This document shows, piece by piece, positions 18,104 to 27,800 of a stretch of DNA of 64,000 nt. Each line of letters begins with the position of its first letter. Position 1 is the stretch's first letter. The notes under the pieces were generated by a model. It was not told where the DNA came from. It made no database searches and worked only from the letters and a program-made list of their open reading frames with translations. The translations under genes and the position numbers were made by a program. Origin of the DNA: Actinomadura rifamycini DSM 43936 (GTDB taxonomy: Bacteria > Actinomycetota > Actinomycetes > Streptosporangiales > Streptosporangiaceae); NCBI RefSeq assembly GCF_000425065.1, contig NZ_AULB01000009.1, positions 1-64,000 on the forward strand. The letters are read 5' to 3'.

Positions 18104-19339
18104 ATGCGGACCGCGTGGATCGACGCGTCGGCGGGCGTCGCGGGGGACATGCTGCTGGCCGCCCTGCTCGACGCGGGCGCCGCGCCGCCGCCCGTCCGGG
18201 CCGCGGTGGACGCGGTCGTTCCGGGCGAGGTCCGGCTCGTGCGCGAGGAGGTGGCGCGGGCGGGGATGCGGGCGGCGCGCGTCCGGGTGGTCCCGGGCGA
18301 GGACGGCCACCCGCACCGGACGTGGCGGGACGTGCGGCGGCTGCTCGTCCGGGCCGGCCTCCCGGACCGGGTGCGCGAGGACGCGCTGGCGGTGTTCGGG
18401 CGGCTCGCCGCGGCCGAGGCGCGCGTGCACGGCGTCGCCGCCGGCGACGTCGTCTTCCACGAGGCCGGCGCGTGGGACTCGATCGCCGACGTCGTCGGGG
18501 TCTGCGCGGCCCTCGACGACCTGGCGGCGACCGACGTGGCCGCGGGCCCCGTCGCGGTCGGCGCGGGACGCGTCGCGACCGCGCACGGCGACCTTCCGGT
18601 GCCCGTCCCCGCCGTCGCCGAACTGGCGGCCGGGCGGCGCGTCGTCGCCGGCGGCGACGGCGAACTGGCCACGCCCACCGGCATGGCGCTCCTCGCCGTG
18701 CTCGCCCGCGAGGCGCCCGGCCCGCCGCCCATGCGGCTGGAAGCGACGGGCGTCGGCGCCGGTTCCCGCGACACCCCCGGACGGCCCAACGTCGTGCGCG
18801 TCCTCCTCGGCGCGGCCGAGGAAGGGCCGGCGGGGCCGGGGGAGGGGACGGCCGAGGAGGTCGTCCTGGAAGCCAACGTCGACGACCTCGACCCCCGCGT
18901 GTGGCCCGGCGTCCTGGCGTCGCTGCTGGAGGCGGGGGCGTCCGACGCGTGGCTCGTCCCCGTCCTGATGAAGAAGGGACGCCCCGCGCACACGCTGTGC
19001 GTGCTGGGCCCGCCCGGGCGGGCGGCCGTGCTGCGGACGGCGGTGTTCCGGCTGACCAGCACGCTCGGCGTCCGGGAGCGGACCGTCCGCAAGACGGCGC
19101 TGCGGCGCGGCTGGGCGCGGGTGGACGTCCTCGGCGCGCGGCTGCCGATCAAGGTGGGGCACCGGGACGGCCGCATCGTGCAGGCGGCCCCCGAGTTCGA
19201 GGACGCCGCCCGCCTCGCCGCCGACCGCGGCGTCCCCGTCCGCGCGGTCCTCGACGCGGCCGTCGCCGCCGCGCACGCCGCCGGGCTCGCGCACGGCGAA
19301 CCGGCACCGCCCGGCCTGGCGGCGGGCCCGTCCGCGTGA
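18104..19339 (+). CDS. larC: nickel-pincer cofactor biosynthesis protein LarC
   Basis: A 411-residue LarC (cyclometallase that inserts nickel into the pincer nucleotide, using CTP). Family features are the start AWIDASAGVAGDMLLAALLDAG, the His-containing FHEAGAWDSIADVVG, and the C-terminal domain beginning LEANVDDLDPRVW with LMKKGRPAHTL and RTSTLGVRER-like residues. In L. plantarum the two halves are in separate frames joined by frameshifting; here they are one uninterrupted frame. Starts 4 bp after larA and ends 15 bp from the convergent larB stop. Confidence 0.93.
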   Translation: MRTAWIDASAGVAGDMLLAALLDAGAAPPPVRAAVDAVVPGEVRLVREEVARAGMRAARVRVVPGEDGHPHRTWRDVRRLLVRAGLPDRVREDALAVFGRLAAAEARVHGVAAGDVVFHEAGAWDSIADVVGVCAALDDLAATDVAAGPVAVGAGRVATAHGDLPVPVPAVAELAAGRRVVAGGDGELATPTGMALLAVLAREAPGPPPMRLEATGVGAGSRDTPGRPNVVRVLLGAAEEGPAGPGEGTAEEVVLEANVDDLDPRVWPGVLASLLEAGASDAWLVPVLMKKGRPAHTLCVLGPPGRAAVLRTAVFRLTSTLGVRERTVRKTALRRGWARVDVLGARLPIKVGHRDGRIVQAAPEFEDAARLAADRGVPVRAVLDAAVAAAHAAGLAHGEPAPPGLAAGPSA

Positions 19340-19354
19340 CCCGCCGCGGCCGGC

Positions 19355-20035
19355 TCAGCGCGGCGCCGCGATCTGCGCGGCCAGGTGCCCGGCGCCGTAC
19401 CCGTTGTCGATGTTGACGACCGCGACGCCCGGGGCGCACGCGTTGAGCATCGACAGCAGCGGCGCCAGCCCGCCGAACGCCGCGCCGTACCCCACCGACG
19501 TCGGCACCGCGACGACGGGCGCGGGCACCAGGCCCGCGACCACGCTCGCCAGCGCCCCGTCCATGCCCGCCGCCACGACGATCGCGCGGGCCGCGCGGAG
19601 CGTGTCGAGGAGGCCGAGGACGCGGTGCAGCCCCGCGACGCCCACGTCCACGGCAAGCTCGCACGAGCGCCCGAGATGGCGCGCGGTCAGCTCGGCCTCG
19701 CGCGCCACCGGCAGGTCGGACGTGCCCGCGGCCAGCACCGCCACGCGCCCGCCGGACGGCTCCGGCGGCTCGGGCGGCCACACCAGCAGCCGCGCGCCGG
19801 GGTCGTGGCGCGCGTCCGGCAGCTCGGCGGCCACCGCCCGCGCGTGCTCCGGCCCGGCGCGGGTGAACAGCGCGGCGCCGCCCCCGGGCCCGTGCCCGCG
19901 CAGCCGCGCGGCGATGGCGCGCACCTGCTCCGGGGCCTTGCCCTCGCAGTACACCGCCTCCGGGTAGCCGCGCCGCGCCGCCCGGTCGTGGTCGAGCCGG
20001 GCGAACGACTCCGGGGGGCGCCACCCGTCAGCCAT
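19355..20035 (-). CDS. larB: nickel-pincer cofactor biosynthesis protein LarB
   Basis: A 226-residue LarB: carboxylates and hydrolyses nicotinic acid adenine dinucleotide to start pincer synthesis. The C-terminal two thirds is the AIR-carboxylase-like fold, with AAGTSDLPVAREA, DVGVAGLHRVL, AAGMDGALASVVAGL and PTSVGYGAAFGGLAPLLSMLNACAPG. The N-terminal part has the family motif YPEAVYCEGKAPEQV. ATG 20035 overlaps the larE stop by eight bases, so it is translationally coupled as the last gene of the long minus-strand operon. Confidence 0.93.
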   Translation of the reverse strand: MADGWRPPESFARLDHDRAARRGYPEAVYCEGKAPEQVRAIAARLRGHGPGGGAALFTRAGPEHARAVAAELPDARHDPGARLLVWPPEPPEPSGGRVAVLAAGTSDLPVAREAELTARHLGRSCELAVDVGVAGLHRVLGLLDTLRAARAIVVAAGMDGALASVVAGLVPAPVVAVPTSVGYGAAFGGLAPLLSMLNACAPGVAVVNIDNGYGAGHLAAQIAAPR

Positions 20036-20882
20036 GCCGCACCTCCACCAGCGGCAGCGTGAACGCGCCGGACTGGATGCCGGCGAGGTCGACCGCGACC
20101 ATGCGGAACCCCGCCCGCCGCACCGCCGCCAGGACGTCCGCGCGCAGCTCGCCCGCCAGCCGTGCGATGTCGCCGACCGGGACCTCGATGCGGGCGACCT
20201 CGCCGTGGTGCCGGACCCGGCAGTCGCGCAGCCCCAGCCGCCGCAGCGCCCGCTCGGCCTCCTCGACCTGCGCCAGCTTCTCCGGGGTGACCTCAGCGAA
20301 GTGCGGAATCCGGGACGCCAGGCACGGCGCGGCCGGCTTGTCCGCCGACGGCAGGCCGAACGCGGCGGCGATCCGGCGGACCGCGGCCTTGCCGAGACCG
20401 GCGTCGGCGAGCGGGCGCAGCACCCCGTGCGCCGCCGCGGCGCGGGAGCCGGGACGGTCCGGACGGCGCGCGTCGTCGGCGTTCTCCCCGTAGGCGACGG
20501 CGGTGACGCCGTGCGCCGCCGCGACGTCCGCCGAGATCCGCGCGAACAGCTCGTCCTTGCAGTGGAAGCACCGGTCGGGGCCGTTGGCGCGGTAGGCAGG
20601 GGCATCGCCTTCGCGGGTCGCGACCTCCACCACCGCCGCGCCGACGTGCGCGGCGACCTCGTGCGCCGCGCGCCGCTCGTCCGCGGCGAGGCTGGGCGAG
20701 ACGCCGAGCACGGCCAGCACCCGGTCGGCGCCCAGCTCCCGGACGGCGATCGCGAGCAGCACCGAGGAGTCCACGCCGCCGGAGAACGCCACGGCGAGCC
20801 GTCCGGACGTGCGCAGCAGCGCGCCCGCGCGGTCGGCGGCCCGCGCGTCCTCCGCGCTCGGCACGGGCGGCAACGGGGTCAC
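20028..20882 (-). CDS. larE: pincer cofactor sulfur transferase LarE
   Basis: A 284-residue ATP-pyrophosphatase-type sulfur transferase. The PP-loop is AFSGGVDSSVLL (about 32-43). The CFHCKDELF motif (Cys105, Cys108) and the APCLASRIPH motif (Cys187) are present; the last matches the position of Cys176, the sacrificial sulfur donor of L. plantarum LarE. It installs the two sulfurs of the pincer. GTG 20882 overlaps the stop of the beta-glucuronidase by four bases, tying cofactor synthesis directly to glycoside hydrolysis. Confidence 0.93.
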   Translation of the reverse strand: MTPLPPVPSAEDARAADRAGALLRTSGRLAVAFSGGVDSSVLLAIAVRELGADRVLAVLGVSPSLAADERRAAHEVAAHVGAAVVEVATREGDAPAYRANGPDRCFHCKDELFARISADVAAAHGVTAVAYGENADDARRPDRPGSRAAAAHGVLRPLADAGLGKAAVRRIAAAFGLPSADKPAAPCLASRIPHFAEVTPEKLAQVEEAERALRRLGLRDCRVRHHGEVARIEVPVGDIARLAGELRADVLAAVRRAGFRMVAVDLAGIQSGAFTLPLVEVRHG

Positions 20883-22675
20883 GGCGCGGTCGGTTTCCGG
20901 CCGTCCAGGCCCTTCCAGCGCGCCCGGAGGGCGTGCGCGGCGCTCTTCGGCCGCCGGTCGCGGGTGAACACGCCCTTCTTGTTGCCGTCCACGCGGTGGA
21001 TGCCGTTGGACGTGGCGAAGTCGGCGAAGTTCCAGACGTGCTCGCCGACGAACGCCTCGAACCGGTCGAACACCCGGTGGTTCATGGCGAAGTAGGCCCG
21101 CTGGTACTCCTCCGTCCAGGGGACGTCCCACACCGAGTGCAGGCCCGGCATGGTGTCGGCGCCGTACTCGCCCATCATGACGGGCTTGCCGAACTGCTCC
21201 ACCCAGCCGCGCAGGTCCCGCTCCAGGTACCGCTCGGCCGTCTCGAGGTCGCCGTTGGCGATGTACCAGCCGTAGTAGCGGTTGACGGTGACGACGTCGA
21301 AGAGGTCGGCGATGAGGTCGTTGTCGCCGGTCGCGCCCAGCCAGGCGGTGTGGGTGATCGGGCGGGTCGGGTCCAGCTCGCGGGCCAGCTCCACCAGCGG
21401 CTCGAAGTACTCGCGCGCCCCCTCCTCGGCGGACGAGGACTCGTTGGCGAGGCACCACATCACGACGCTCGGGTGGTTCTTGTCGCGGGCGATCAGTTCC
21501 CGGAGGTGCCGGGCGTGGGCGTCCCGCGTGGCCGCGCCGAACCTCTCCGGCGCCCAGGTGGGGTCGTGCGGGCGCCCGGTGAGCCCGCCCTGGACGGCCA
21601 GGTTGAGCCCGACGGCCGCGGTCTCGCCGATGACGACGATGCCGTGCCGGTCGGCGAACTCCAGCACCTCTTCCGCGTACGGGTAGTGGGAGGTGCGGAA
21701 GGAGTTCGCGCCGATCCATTCCAGGAGCTGGAAGTCGTGCACGAGATAGGCGTCGTCGTGCCCCTTGCCGCGCACGGGGCCGTCCTCGTGCTTGCCGAAG
21801 CCGGTGAAGTAGAACGGCTCGCCGTTGATCAGGAACCGGGTGCCGCGCACCTCGACCGTGCGGACGCCGAACGGCTCCCGGTAGACGTCGAGGACGCCGT
21901 CCCCGTCCTCGTCGAGCACCTCCGCGACCAGCTCGTACAGGTACGCGGCGCCCGGCCGCCACGGCGTCGCGCCGTCGATCCGCAGGACGCCGGTCGCGCC
22001 GTCCGCCGCCGCGACCTCCGCGCCGTCCGCGTCGAGCGCCCGCACCCGGACGGGCGCGCCCGAGTTCGTCTCGACCGAGTAGGCGACCGTCCCGGCCGCG
22101 CCGTCGAAGCCGGTCGTGACCGTGACGTCCGTGACGTGGACCGGCGGCACGCTGTGCAGCCAGACCGAACGCGCCAGCCCGGCGTAGTTGTAGAAGTCGT
22201 GCTTGTACTGCTGCTCGCGGCGGCCGCTCGGCGAGACGGTGACCGTGCCGGGCGGGATCGTCACGTTCGTCAGCTCGTTGTTCACGCCGATCGTCAGGCG
22301 GAACTCGCCGCCGGCGCGCACGTGCCCGGTGACGTCGGCCTCGAACGGCGTGTAGCCGCCGGCGTGCTCGGCGACGAGCGCGCCGTCGACGTACACGCGC
22401 CCCTCGTGGGTGGCCGCGTCGACCCGGAGCAGGACGCGCTCGTCCGTCCATCCGCGCGGCACGCGGACGGTCCGCTGGTACCAGACCCACCCGACGTGGT
22501 CGCGGATCGCGGGGTCGGTGAACAGGTCGTTGTAGCTCGCCGGGACGGCCGCCTCCAGCCGCGTGTCGAGCGGACCGTTCCACGGTTCGGGCCCGGCGGC
22601 GCCGTCGAGGGCGAACCGCCACAGGCCGTCCAGCTTCACCTGCTCGCGGGTGGGAGTGGGTCGGGGTCTCAGCAT
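20879..22675 (-). CDS. uidA: GH2 beta-glucuronidase (cytoplasmic)
   Basis: A 598-residue GH2 enzyme with jelly-roll, immunoglobulin-like and TIM-barrel parts in order. Catalytic acid/base is in MWCLANES and nucleophile in MMGEYGAD. Near the end the run VDGNKKGVFTRDRRPKSAA contains the Asn-x-Lys motif that in E. coli GUS grips the glucuronate carboxylate, so this is a true beta-glucuronidase rather than a galactosidase. There is no signal peptide, so the substrate must be imported as a glucuronide. The start ATG 22675 has an AGGAG site 6-10 bases upstream, just after the real stop of the rhamnosidase (22686). Confidence 0.93.
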   Translation of the reverse strand: MLRPRPTPTREQVKLDGLWRFALDGAAGPEPWNGPLDTRLEAAVPASYNDLFTDPAIRDHVGWVWYQRTVRVPRGWTDERVLLRVDAATHEGRVYVDGALVAEHAGGYTPFEADVTGHVRAGGEFRLTIGVNNELTNVTIPPGTVTVSPSGRREQQYKHDFYNYAGLARSVWLHSVPPVHVTDVTVTTGFDGAAGTVAYSVETNSGAPVRVRALDADGAEVAAADGATGVLRIDGATPWRPGAAYLYELVAEVLDEDGDGVLDVYREPFGVRTVEVRGTRFLINGEPFYFTGFGKHEDGPVRGKGHDDAYLVHDFQLLEWIGANSFRTSHYPYAEEVLEFADRHGIVVIGETAAVGLNLAVQGGLTGRPHDPTWAPERFGAATRDAHARHLRELIARDKNHPSVVMWCLANESSSAEEGAREYFEPLVELARELDPTRPITHTAWLGATGDNDLIADLFDVVTVNRYYGWYIANGDLETAERYLERDLRGWVEQFGKPVMMGEYGADTMPGLHSVWDVPWTEEYQRAYFAMNHRVFDRFEAFVGEHVWNFADFATSNGIHRVDGNKKGVFTRDRRPKSAAHALRARWKGLDGRKPTAP

Positions 22676-22685
22676 CGGGCTGCTC

Positions 22686-25234
22686 CTATCGCCTGCCGAG
22701 CGCGGCGGCGGCGAGGTCGGCCCTCGCGTCGCCCGCCGTGCCGGGGATCCTGTCCAGGACGGTCCGCAGCGGCTCGTCGCCGAGCCGCCGGACCACCTGC
22801 TTGAAGGGGATGTCGGGGAAATGCCTCGCGAACGCCGCTTCCAGGGCGTCCCGGACCGCCCGGTCGGCGAGCAGCGCCCGCAACGGGGTGTCCGGGCCGC
22901 GGGCGGCTCCCGGCAGGACCCCTCGGGCGGCTCGTACGACCAGGCGTGGTCGCCGCCCGCGACCTCGGCCACCAGGCCGTCCGGGTGATGGGGCAGGACG
23001 ACCGTCGCCGCGGTGCCGTCCGGCACGGTGGCCTCGACCGCCATACGGCCGTCGGCGAGGCGCCAGCTCACGCGCACCTCGCCGTGCGGGGTGCGGTGCG
23101 CGAGCGAGGCGCGGGTGAGCCCGCCGCCCGGCCGCGGGGCGATGCGCATCGTCCGGTAGCCGGGTTCGACGGGAGACAGGCCGCCCACGGTCGTGTGCAG
23201 CCATTCGGCCACCGCGCCGAAGGCGTAGTGGTTGAGCGAGCACATCGTGGACGGGTTGAGCGTGCCGTCGGGCCGCACCGCGTCCCAGCGCTCCCAGACG
23301 GTCGTCGCCCCCATGGTGATCGGGTACAGCCACGACGGGCACGCGGTCTGCAGCAGCAGCCGGTAGGCGTCGTCCAGATGGCCGGTCCGGGTGAGCGCGG
23401 GCAGGACGTGCGGGGTGCCCGCGAACCCGGTGGAGATCGTGTAGCCGGAGTCGGCGACCAGGCGGGCGAGGCGGTCCCCGGCCCGCCGCTCCTGCTCCGG
23501 GTCCAGGAGGCCGAACACGACGGCCAGTGCGTACGCGGTGACGGTCTCGCCGGTCACCCGCCCGTTGGGGCTCACGTACTCGCGGCGGAACGCCGCCCGC
23601 ACACGGTCGTCCAGTGCCGCGAAGCGCGCCGCGTCCGCGTCCCGGCCGAGGAGCCGCGCCGCCTCCGCCGCCTCCCGGGCCGTCTTGCACAGGTACGCGT
23701 TCGCGACCAGGTACCGGTCGGTCTTGGCGCCCGCGGAGTCGTCGGCGGGGGCGTCCGGATCGAGCCAGTCGCCGAACTGGAACCCGCCGCTCCACAGCCC
23801 GTCCCCGTCCAGCCGGGACTCGACGTCGCGGACGAACGCCGCCATCGAGCCGTAGGCGCGGCGCAGGATCCCGAGGTCGCCGTACGCCCGGTACAGCGTC
23901 CAGGGGAGGCCGACGGCGACGTCGCCCCACAGCGCCGTCGGGGAGGACGGGTGGGGCAGCACGTCCGGGACGGTGAACGGCACGACGCCCCGCTCCCGCT
24001 GCTCGGCCGCGAGGTCGTCCAGCCAGGAGCCGAGCACCCCGCGCACGTCGTAGAGGAAGGCGGCCGTCGGCGCGAAGGCGTTGATGTCGCCCGTCCAGCC
24101 CATGCGCTCGTCGCGCTGCGGGCAGTCGGTGGGCAGGCCGACGAAGTTCCCCCGCATGGACCACACCGTGTTGGCGTGCAGCCGGTTCACCAGGTCGTCC
24201 GACGTCTCGAACCGGCCGGTCCGGGGCATGTCGCTGTGCAGGACGACGGCGGTGGCGGCGTCGAACGGCCCGTCGACCTCGGCGTAGCGGAAGCCGTGGA
24301 CGGTGAAGCGGGGCTCCCACGTCTCCGGCGCCCCGCCGCCGCGCAGCGTGTAGCGGTCCGTGGCCTTCGCCGAGCGCAGGGACCGGACGTCGAGCCCGCC
24401 GTCCGGCAGGAGCGCCTCGGCGTGCCGGACCGTCACGGTCCGCCCGGCCTCGCCCGTGACGGTCAGCCGGACCCGCCCGGCGATGTTCTGGCCGAAGTCG
24501 ATGACCGTCGTGCCGGACGGCGCCGTCGAGACGGCGACCGGCGCGCGTTCCTCGATCCGGCGGACCGGCGGCGCCGTCCGGGGGACCAGCGTGCGCTCGT
24601 CCCAGTCGAACGGGACGGCGCGGGCCCAGGCGGCGTCGTCGAACCCGGGGAGGTCCCAGCCGTCCGGCTCCAGCCGGGCGTCGTGGGTCTCGCCGTCGTA
24701 CAGGCTGTGCGCGAGGACCGCGCCGGTGGCGCACGCGAACGTCCCGTCCGTCCCGATCACCTCGGTCCGGTCCCCGTACGCCAGTTCCAGCCGCAGGTAG
24801 AGGGCGGGCCTGTCGGTGTAGTGGTGGCGGGCGGCCCCGCCGTTCCCGCTCCAGCCGAGCCGCCCCGCGGCCCAGCCCTCGCCGACCACCGCCCCGACCG
24901 CGTTCGCGCCGCGCCGGATCAGTCCGGTGACGTCGTGGGCCGAGACGGGGACGCGGTGCCGGTAGGAGGTCCAGCCGGGCGCGAGGACCTCGTCGCCCAC
25001 GCGCGTCCCGTTCAGGTGGGGTTCCACGATGCCGAGCGCGGTCGCGTGCAGGGTCGCCCGGTCGGGTGCCCGGTGCACGGTGAACTCGCGCCGGAAGTGG
25101 GGGGCGGCCGATTCGGGTTCGAGGGGGAAGGGCGCGGCGATGAATCCGGCCCCGCCGGGCCCGCCCGCGCGCGTCCCCGACGGGCCCGCGACGGTGCGGC
25201 CCACAGTCGTGCGTCCGTTCTCGAGCCCGTTCAC
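22686..25234 (-). pseudogene. GH78 alpha-L-rhamnosidase with a one-base frameshift near its 3' end
   Basis: GTG 25234 opens a GH78 protein with Bac_rhamnosid domains; catalytic-region features include FVGLPTDCPQRDERMGWTGD and FQFGDWLDP, and the usual LYPITMGATTVWERWD with LNHYAFGAVAEWL. No signal peptide, so it acts on imported substrate. The frame is intact to SYEPPEG (about residue 771). After a run of four G (plus-strand CCCC at 22919-22922) the family-like C-terminus (TPLRALLADRAVRDAL to LGRR) continues in the next frame and stops at 22686. One extra G restores a protein of about 849 residues. Without it, the first frame reads on into the beta-glucuronidase. It may be a sequencing error, a real lesion losing about 78 residues, or slippage. 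Confidence 0.85.
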
Positions 25235-26595
25235 GGATCCTCCCGGCGTGGTCGGCGCGCGGCTGATGGGAATGGTCGGCGGCGCGGCGCCGGCGCGGCA
25301 ACGGGTTGCCGCGAGTTGCCCCGGCCCGCCTCCCGCACGCGCCAGAGGACGAGCGAGCCGCCCAGGAAAGCGAGGAGCGCGGAGGCCGCGTACAGCGCGG
25401 TGTAGTTCGCGTCGGCGCCGCCGCCGACGGCGAGCAGCGCGGGCGCGGCGAGCGGCGCCAGCGCGCCGGGGGCCTTCTGGGAGAACGCGTTGATCGCCAT
25501 GTACCGGCCCGCCGCGGTCTCCCGCTCCGGCAGCACGTCCAGGACGATGGCCTGGTCGACCGCCGTGAACAGCGCGATGCCGAAGGTCGTCAGCGCGGAC
25601 CCGGCGAGCAGGACCGGCAGGGCACCGGCGAACGCCAGGACGATCCCGCCCGCGGCGAAGACCGCGGCGCCCGCGAAGACGAACGGGCGGCGGCGTCCGA
25701 GCCGGTCCGACAGGAACCCGCCGCCGATCGCCGCCGCCGTCGTCGCGGCGACGCCGATCCCGCCGGTGACCGCGACGATCCCGGCGACGTCGGCGAGCGG
25801 CCTCTCCAGGCGCTGCGCGATGAGGAACGTGAGGTACGTCGTGCACGACGACTGGCCGAAGAAGAACGCGAACCGGCCCAGCCAGTTCCATGCGAAGTCC
25901 GGGTGCGCGCGCGGCGAGAACAGGTACGAGCGGAGCAGCCCGGCGGCGCCGAGCCGGCCGGGGACGGGGCGCGTGCGCCCGTCGGGCTCCCGGGCGAACA
26001 GCAGGAACGGCACGAGCAGGACGGCCCCGGCCATTCCCGGCAGCAGGAACACCAGCAGGCCGCTGCCGCTCACGGCGCCCACCATGAGGACGCCCGCCAC
26101 CGGTGCGACCTGCATCGTGAACCCCGTGAGCCCGGAGACCCTCCCGCGCAGGCGGTGCGGCACCCGGTCGGCCTTCGCGCTCCCCAGCGCGCCCATGGCC
26201 GTGCCCCACCCGAGGCTCGCCAGACCCCAGCCGAGCCCCAGCACGGCGACGTTCGGCGCCGCCGCCATCACCGGGACGGCGGCCAGGCCGAGCGCCGCGC
26301 CGCCGATCAGGTACGGGGCGCGGCGGCCCAGCCGCGACCGGGTGCGGTCGCTGAGCGTCCCCACGAGCGGGCCGGAGACGAGCGCGAGCGCCGACCCGAA
26401 CCCGAGGATGTACCCGAGCGTCTCCTCCCGCCCCGGCGCGAGCCGGTCGACGCGCAGCGCCAGCGAGTAGGCCATCGGCACGACGAGGGCCATCGACAGG
26501 CCGAAGCTCGCCGCCACGAGCAGCGCGACGAACCGGCGCCCGACCGTCCCGCCGCCCTCCTCGCCGGTGCCGGACGCCGCGGGGGCGGCTCTCAC
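25231..26595 (-). CDS. MFS transporter (GPH/sugar-cation symporter-like)
   Basis: A 454-residue protein with 12 predicted membrane segments. The loop GTLSDRTRSRLGRRAPYLIGG after helix 2 and FLSDRLGRRRPFVFAG after helix 8 are MFS signatures; the ARTRSRxGRRxPY form is typical of sugar symporters related to MelB/SUC. It presumably moves a glycoside or a released sugar. GTG 26595 overlaps the GH1 stop by four bases, and its own stop overlaps the GH78 start by four bases. Its last ~25 codons contain a LacI-type operator. Confidence 0.88.
   Translation of the reverse strand: MRAAPAASGTGEEGGGTVGRRFVALLVAASFGLSMALVVPMAYSLALRVDRLAPGREETLGYILGFGSALALVSGPLVGTLSDRTRSRLGRRAPYLIGGAALGLAAVPVMAAAPNVAVLGLGWGLASLGWGTAMGALGSAKADRVPHRLRGRVSGLTGFTMQVAPVAGVLMVGAVSGSGLLVFLLPGMAGAVLLVPFLLFAREPDGRTRPVPGRLGAAGLLRSYLFSPRAHPDFAWNWLGRFAFFFGQSSCTTYLTFLIAQRLERPLADVAGIVAVTGGIGVAATTAAAIGGGFLSDRLGRRRPFVFAGAAVFAAGGIVLAFAGALPVLLAGSALTTFGIALFTAVDQAIVLDVLPERETAAGRYMAINAFSQKAPGALAPLAAPALLAVGGGADANYTALYAASALLAFLGGSLVLWRVREAGRGNSRQPVAAPAPRRRPFPSAARRPRREDP
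25297..25320 (+). promoter_or_regulatory. tripartite LacI-type operator 2 (inside the end of the MFS gene)
   Basis: GGCAA-CGGG-TTGCC (25297-25310) followed by GCGAG and TTGCC (25316-25320). It is intragenic, within the last codons of the transporter and 63-86 bp upstream of the rhamnosidase GTG. It could control an internal promoter for GH78-GH2-larE-larB, or act as a roadblock or auxiliary operator. Confidence 0.65.
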
Positions 26596-27800
26596 GGACG
26601 TCCGCGCCCGGCGACGCTCCCGAGCCAGGCCAGGCTCGGCTTGGGACGCCGCTCGAACGTCTCCCGGTCGACCTCGATGAGCCCGAACGTCGGCTTCCAG
26701 TGCCCCCATTCGAAGTTGTCGAGAGCGCTCCAGTGGATGTATCCGCGCACGTCGACGCCGTCGTCGATCGCGTCGAACAGGTGCCGGAGCGCCTCCGAGG
26801 TGTAGGCGACGCGGCGCTCGTCGTCGGCGGTCGCGATCCCGTTCTCGGTGACGAGGACGGGCACTCCGCCCGTCGCCTCCCAGGTGTGCCGGACGGCGAT
26901 GCCCAGCGCGTCCGGCCGGTAGGCGTTGCCGGTCAGCGTGGTGTCCGGACCCTGGGGGTGGGGCACGATGCCGTGCTCGTCCACGGCCTGGCCGGAGTAC
27001 GACTGCACGCCGACGAAGTCGTCGCCGCGCGCGGCCTCCAGGTACAGGTCCTCGCGGACGTACCGGATCTCGCGGAGCCGCTCCTCGTTCCCCGGCGTCG
27101 CGGTGAGCGCCTGGTTGGCGACCGTCCAGCCGACCTTCGCTTCGGTGCGCTCCGCCAGGACGGCGCGGGCGGCGCGGTGCGCGTCGGCCAGCCGCCGCCC
27201 GATCGCCGGGTCCGGGTCGGGCAGGACGGGACGCGCGGCGCCCTCGACCGTCGGGCTCATCCACTTCTCCGCGGCGCCCGCCCCCGCGGCCGCCCGCGCG
27301 GCCCGGCCCGCACCGGCCATGAGCGCGAGCATGTTCGGCTCGTTGATGGTGCAGACCCATTCGACGCCGTCGAGGATGCCGCACGCCGCCCGGACGTACG
27401 CCTCGAAACGCTCGACCCCGGAGTCGCCCGTCCAGCCGCCCTCTTCGGCGAACCAGCGCGGGTGCGTGAAGTGGTGCAGGGTGACGACGGGCGTCAGCCC
27501 GAGGCCCAGCGCGGTGTCGATCATCCGGCGGTAGTGCGCCAGGGCCGCGCGGGAGAACCGGCCGGGGCTCGGCTCGACGCGCGCCCACTCGATGCCGAAC
27601 CGGTAGGCGTTCAGGCCCGCGCCGGCGAGCAGCCGCATGTCCTCGGCGTACCGGTGGTAGCTGTCGCAGGCGTCCCCGCTGCGCTCCATCCCCGGGACGC
27701 GTTCCTCCCGCGCCCACCAGTCGCTGTTGACGTTGCCGCCCTCCACCTGGTGCGGGGCCGTGGCGGCGCCCCAGAGGAAGCCGGGAACGTCGCGGGTCAT
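26592..27800 (-). CDS. GH1 beta-glucosidase
   Basis: A 402-residue single-barrel GH1 enzyme. Acid/base Glu lies in VCTINEPN, nucleophile Glu in VLVTENGI, and the C-terminal aglycone/sugar motif is SALDNFEWGHW. The N-terminal FLWGAATAPHQVEGG is a family hallmark. It is short for GH1 (usually 440-470) but has all catalytic parts. No signal peptide. ATG 27800 overlaps the ATPase stop by four bases (ATGA). Beta-glucosidase, beta-galactosidase or beta-fucosidase activity cannot be separated by eye. Confidence 0.93.
   Translation of the reverse strand: MTRDVPGFLWGAATAPHQVEGGNVNSDWWAREERVPGMERSGDACDSYHRYAEDMRLLAGAGLNAYRFGIEWARVEPSPGRFSRAALAHYRRMIDTALGLGLTPVVTLHHFTHPRWFAEEGGWTGDSGVERFEAYVRAACGILDGVEWVCTINEPNMLALMAGAGRAARAAAGAGAAEKWMSPTVEGAARPVLPDPDPAIGRRLADAHRAARAVLAERTEAKVGWTVANQALTATPGNEERLREIRYVREDLYLEAARGDDFVGVQSYSGQAVDEHGIVPHPQGPDTTLTGNAYRPDALGIAVRHTWEATGGVPVLVTENGIATADDERRVAYTSEALRHLFDAIDDGVDVRGYIHWSALDNFEWGHWKPTFGLIEVDRETFERRPKPSLAWLGSVAGRGRP

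Noticed and set aside
20879..25234. A genuine bifunctional rhamnosidase-glucuronidase protein
   Set aside because: The junction is out-of-frame sequence, the true GH78 C-terminus exists in another frame with its own stop, and the GH2 gene has its own ATG and ribosome site; most likely a frameshift artefact or lesion.
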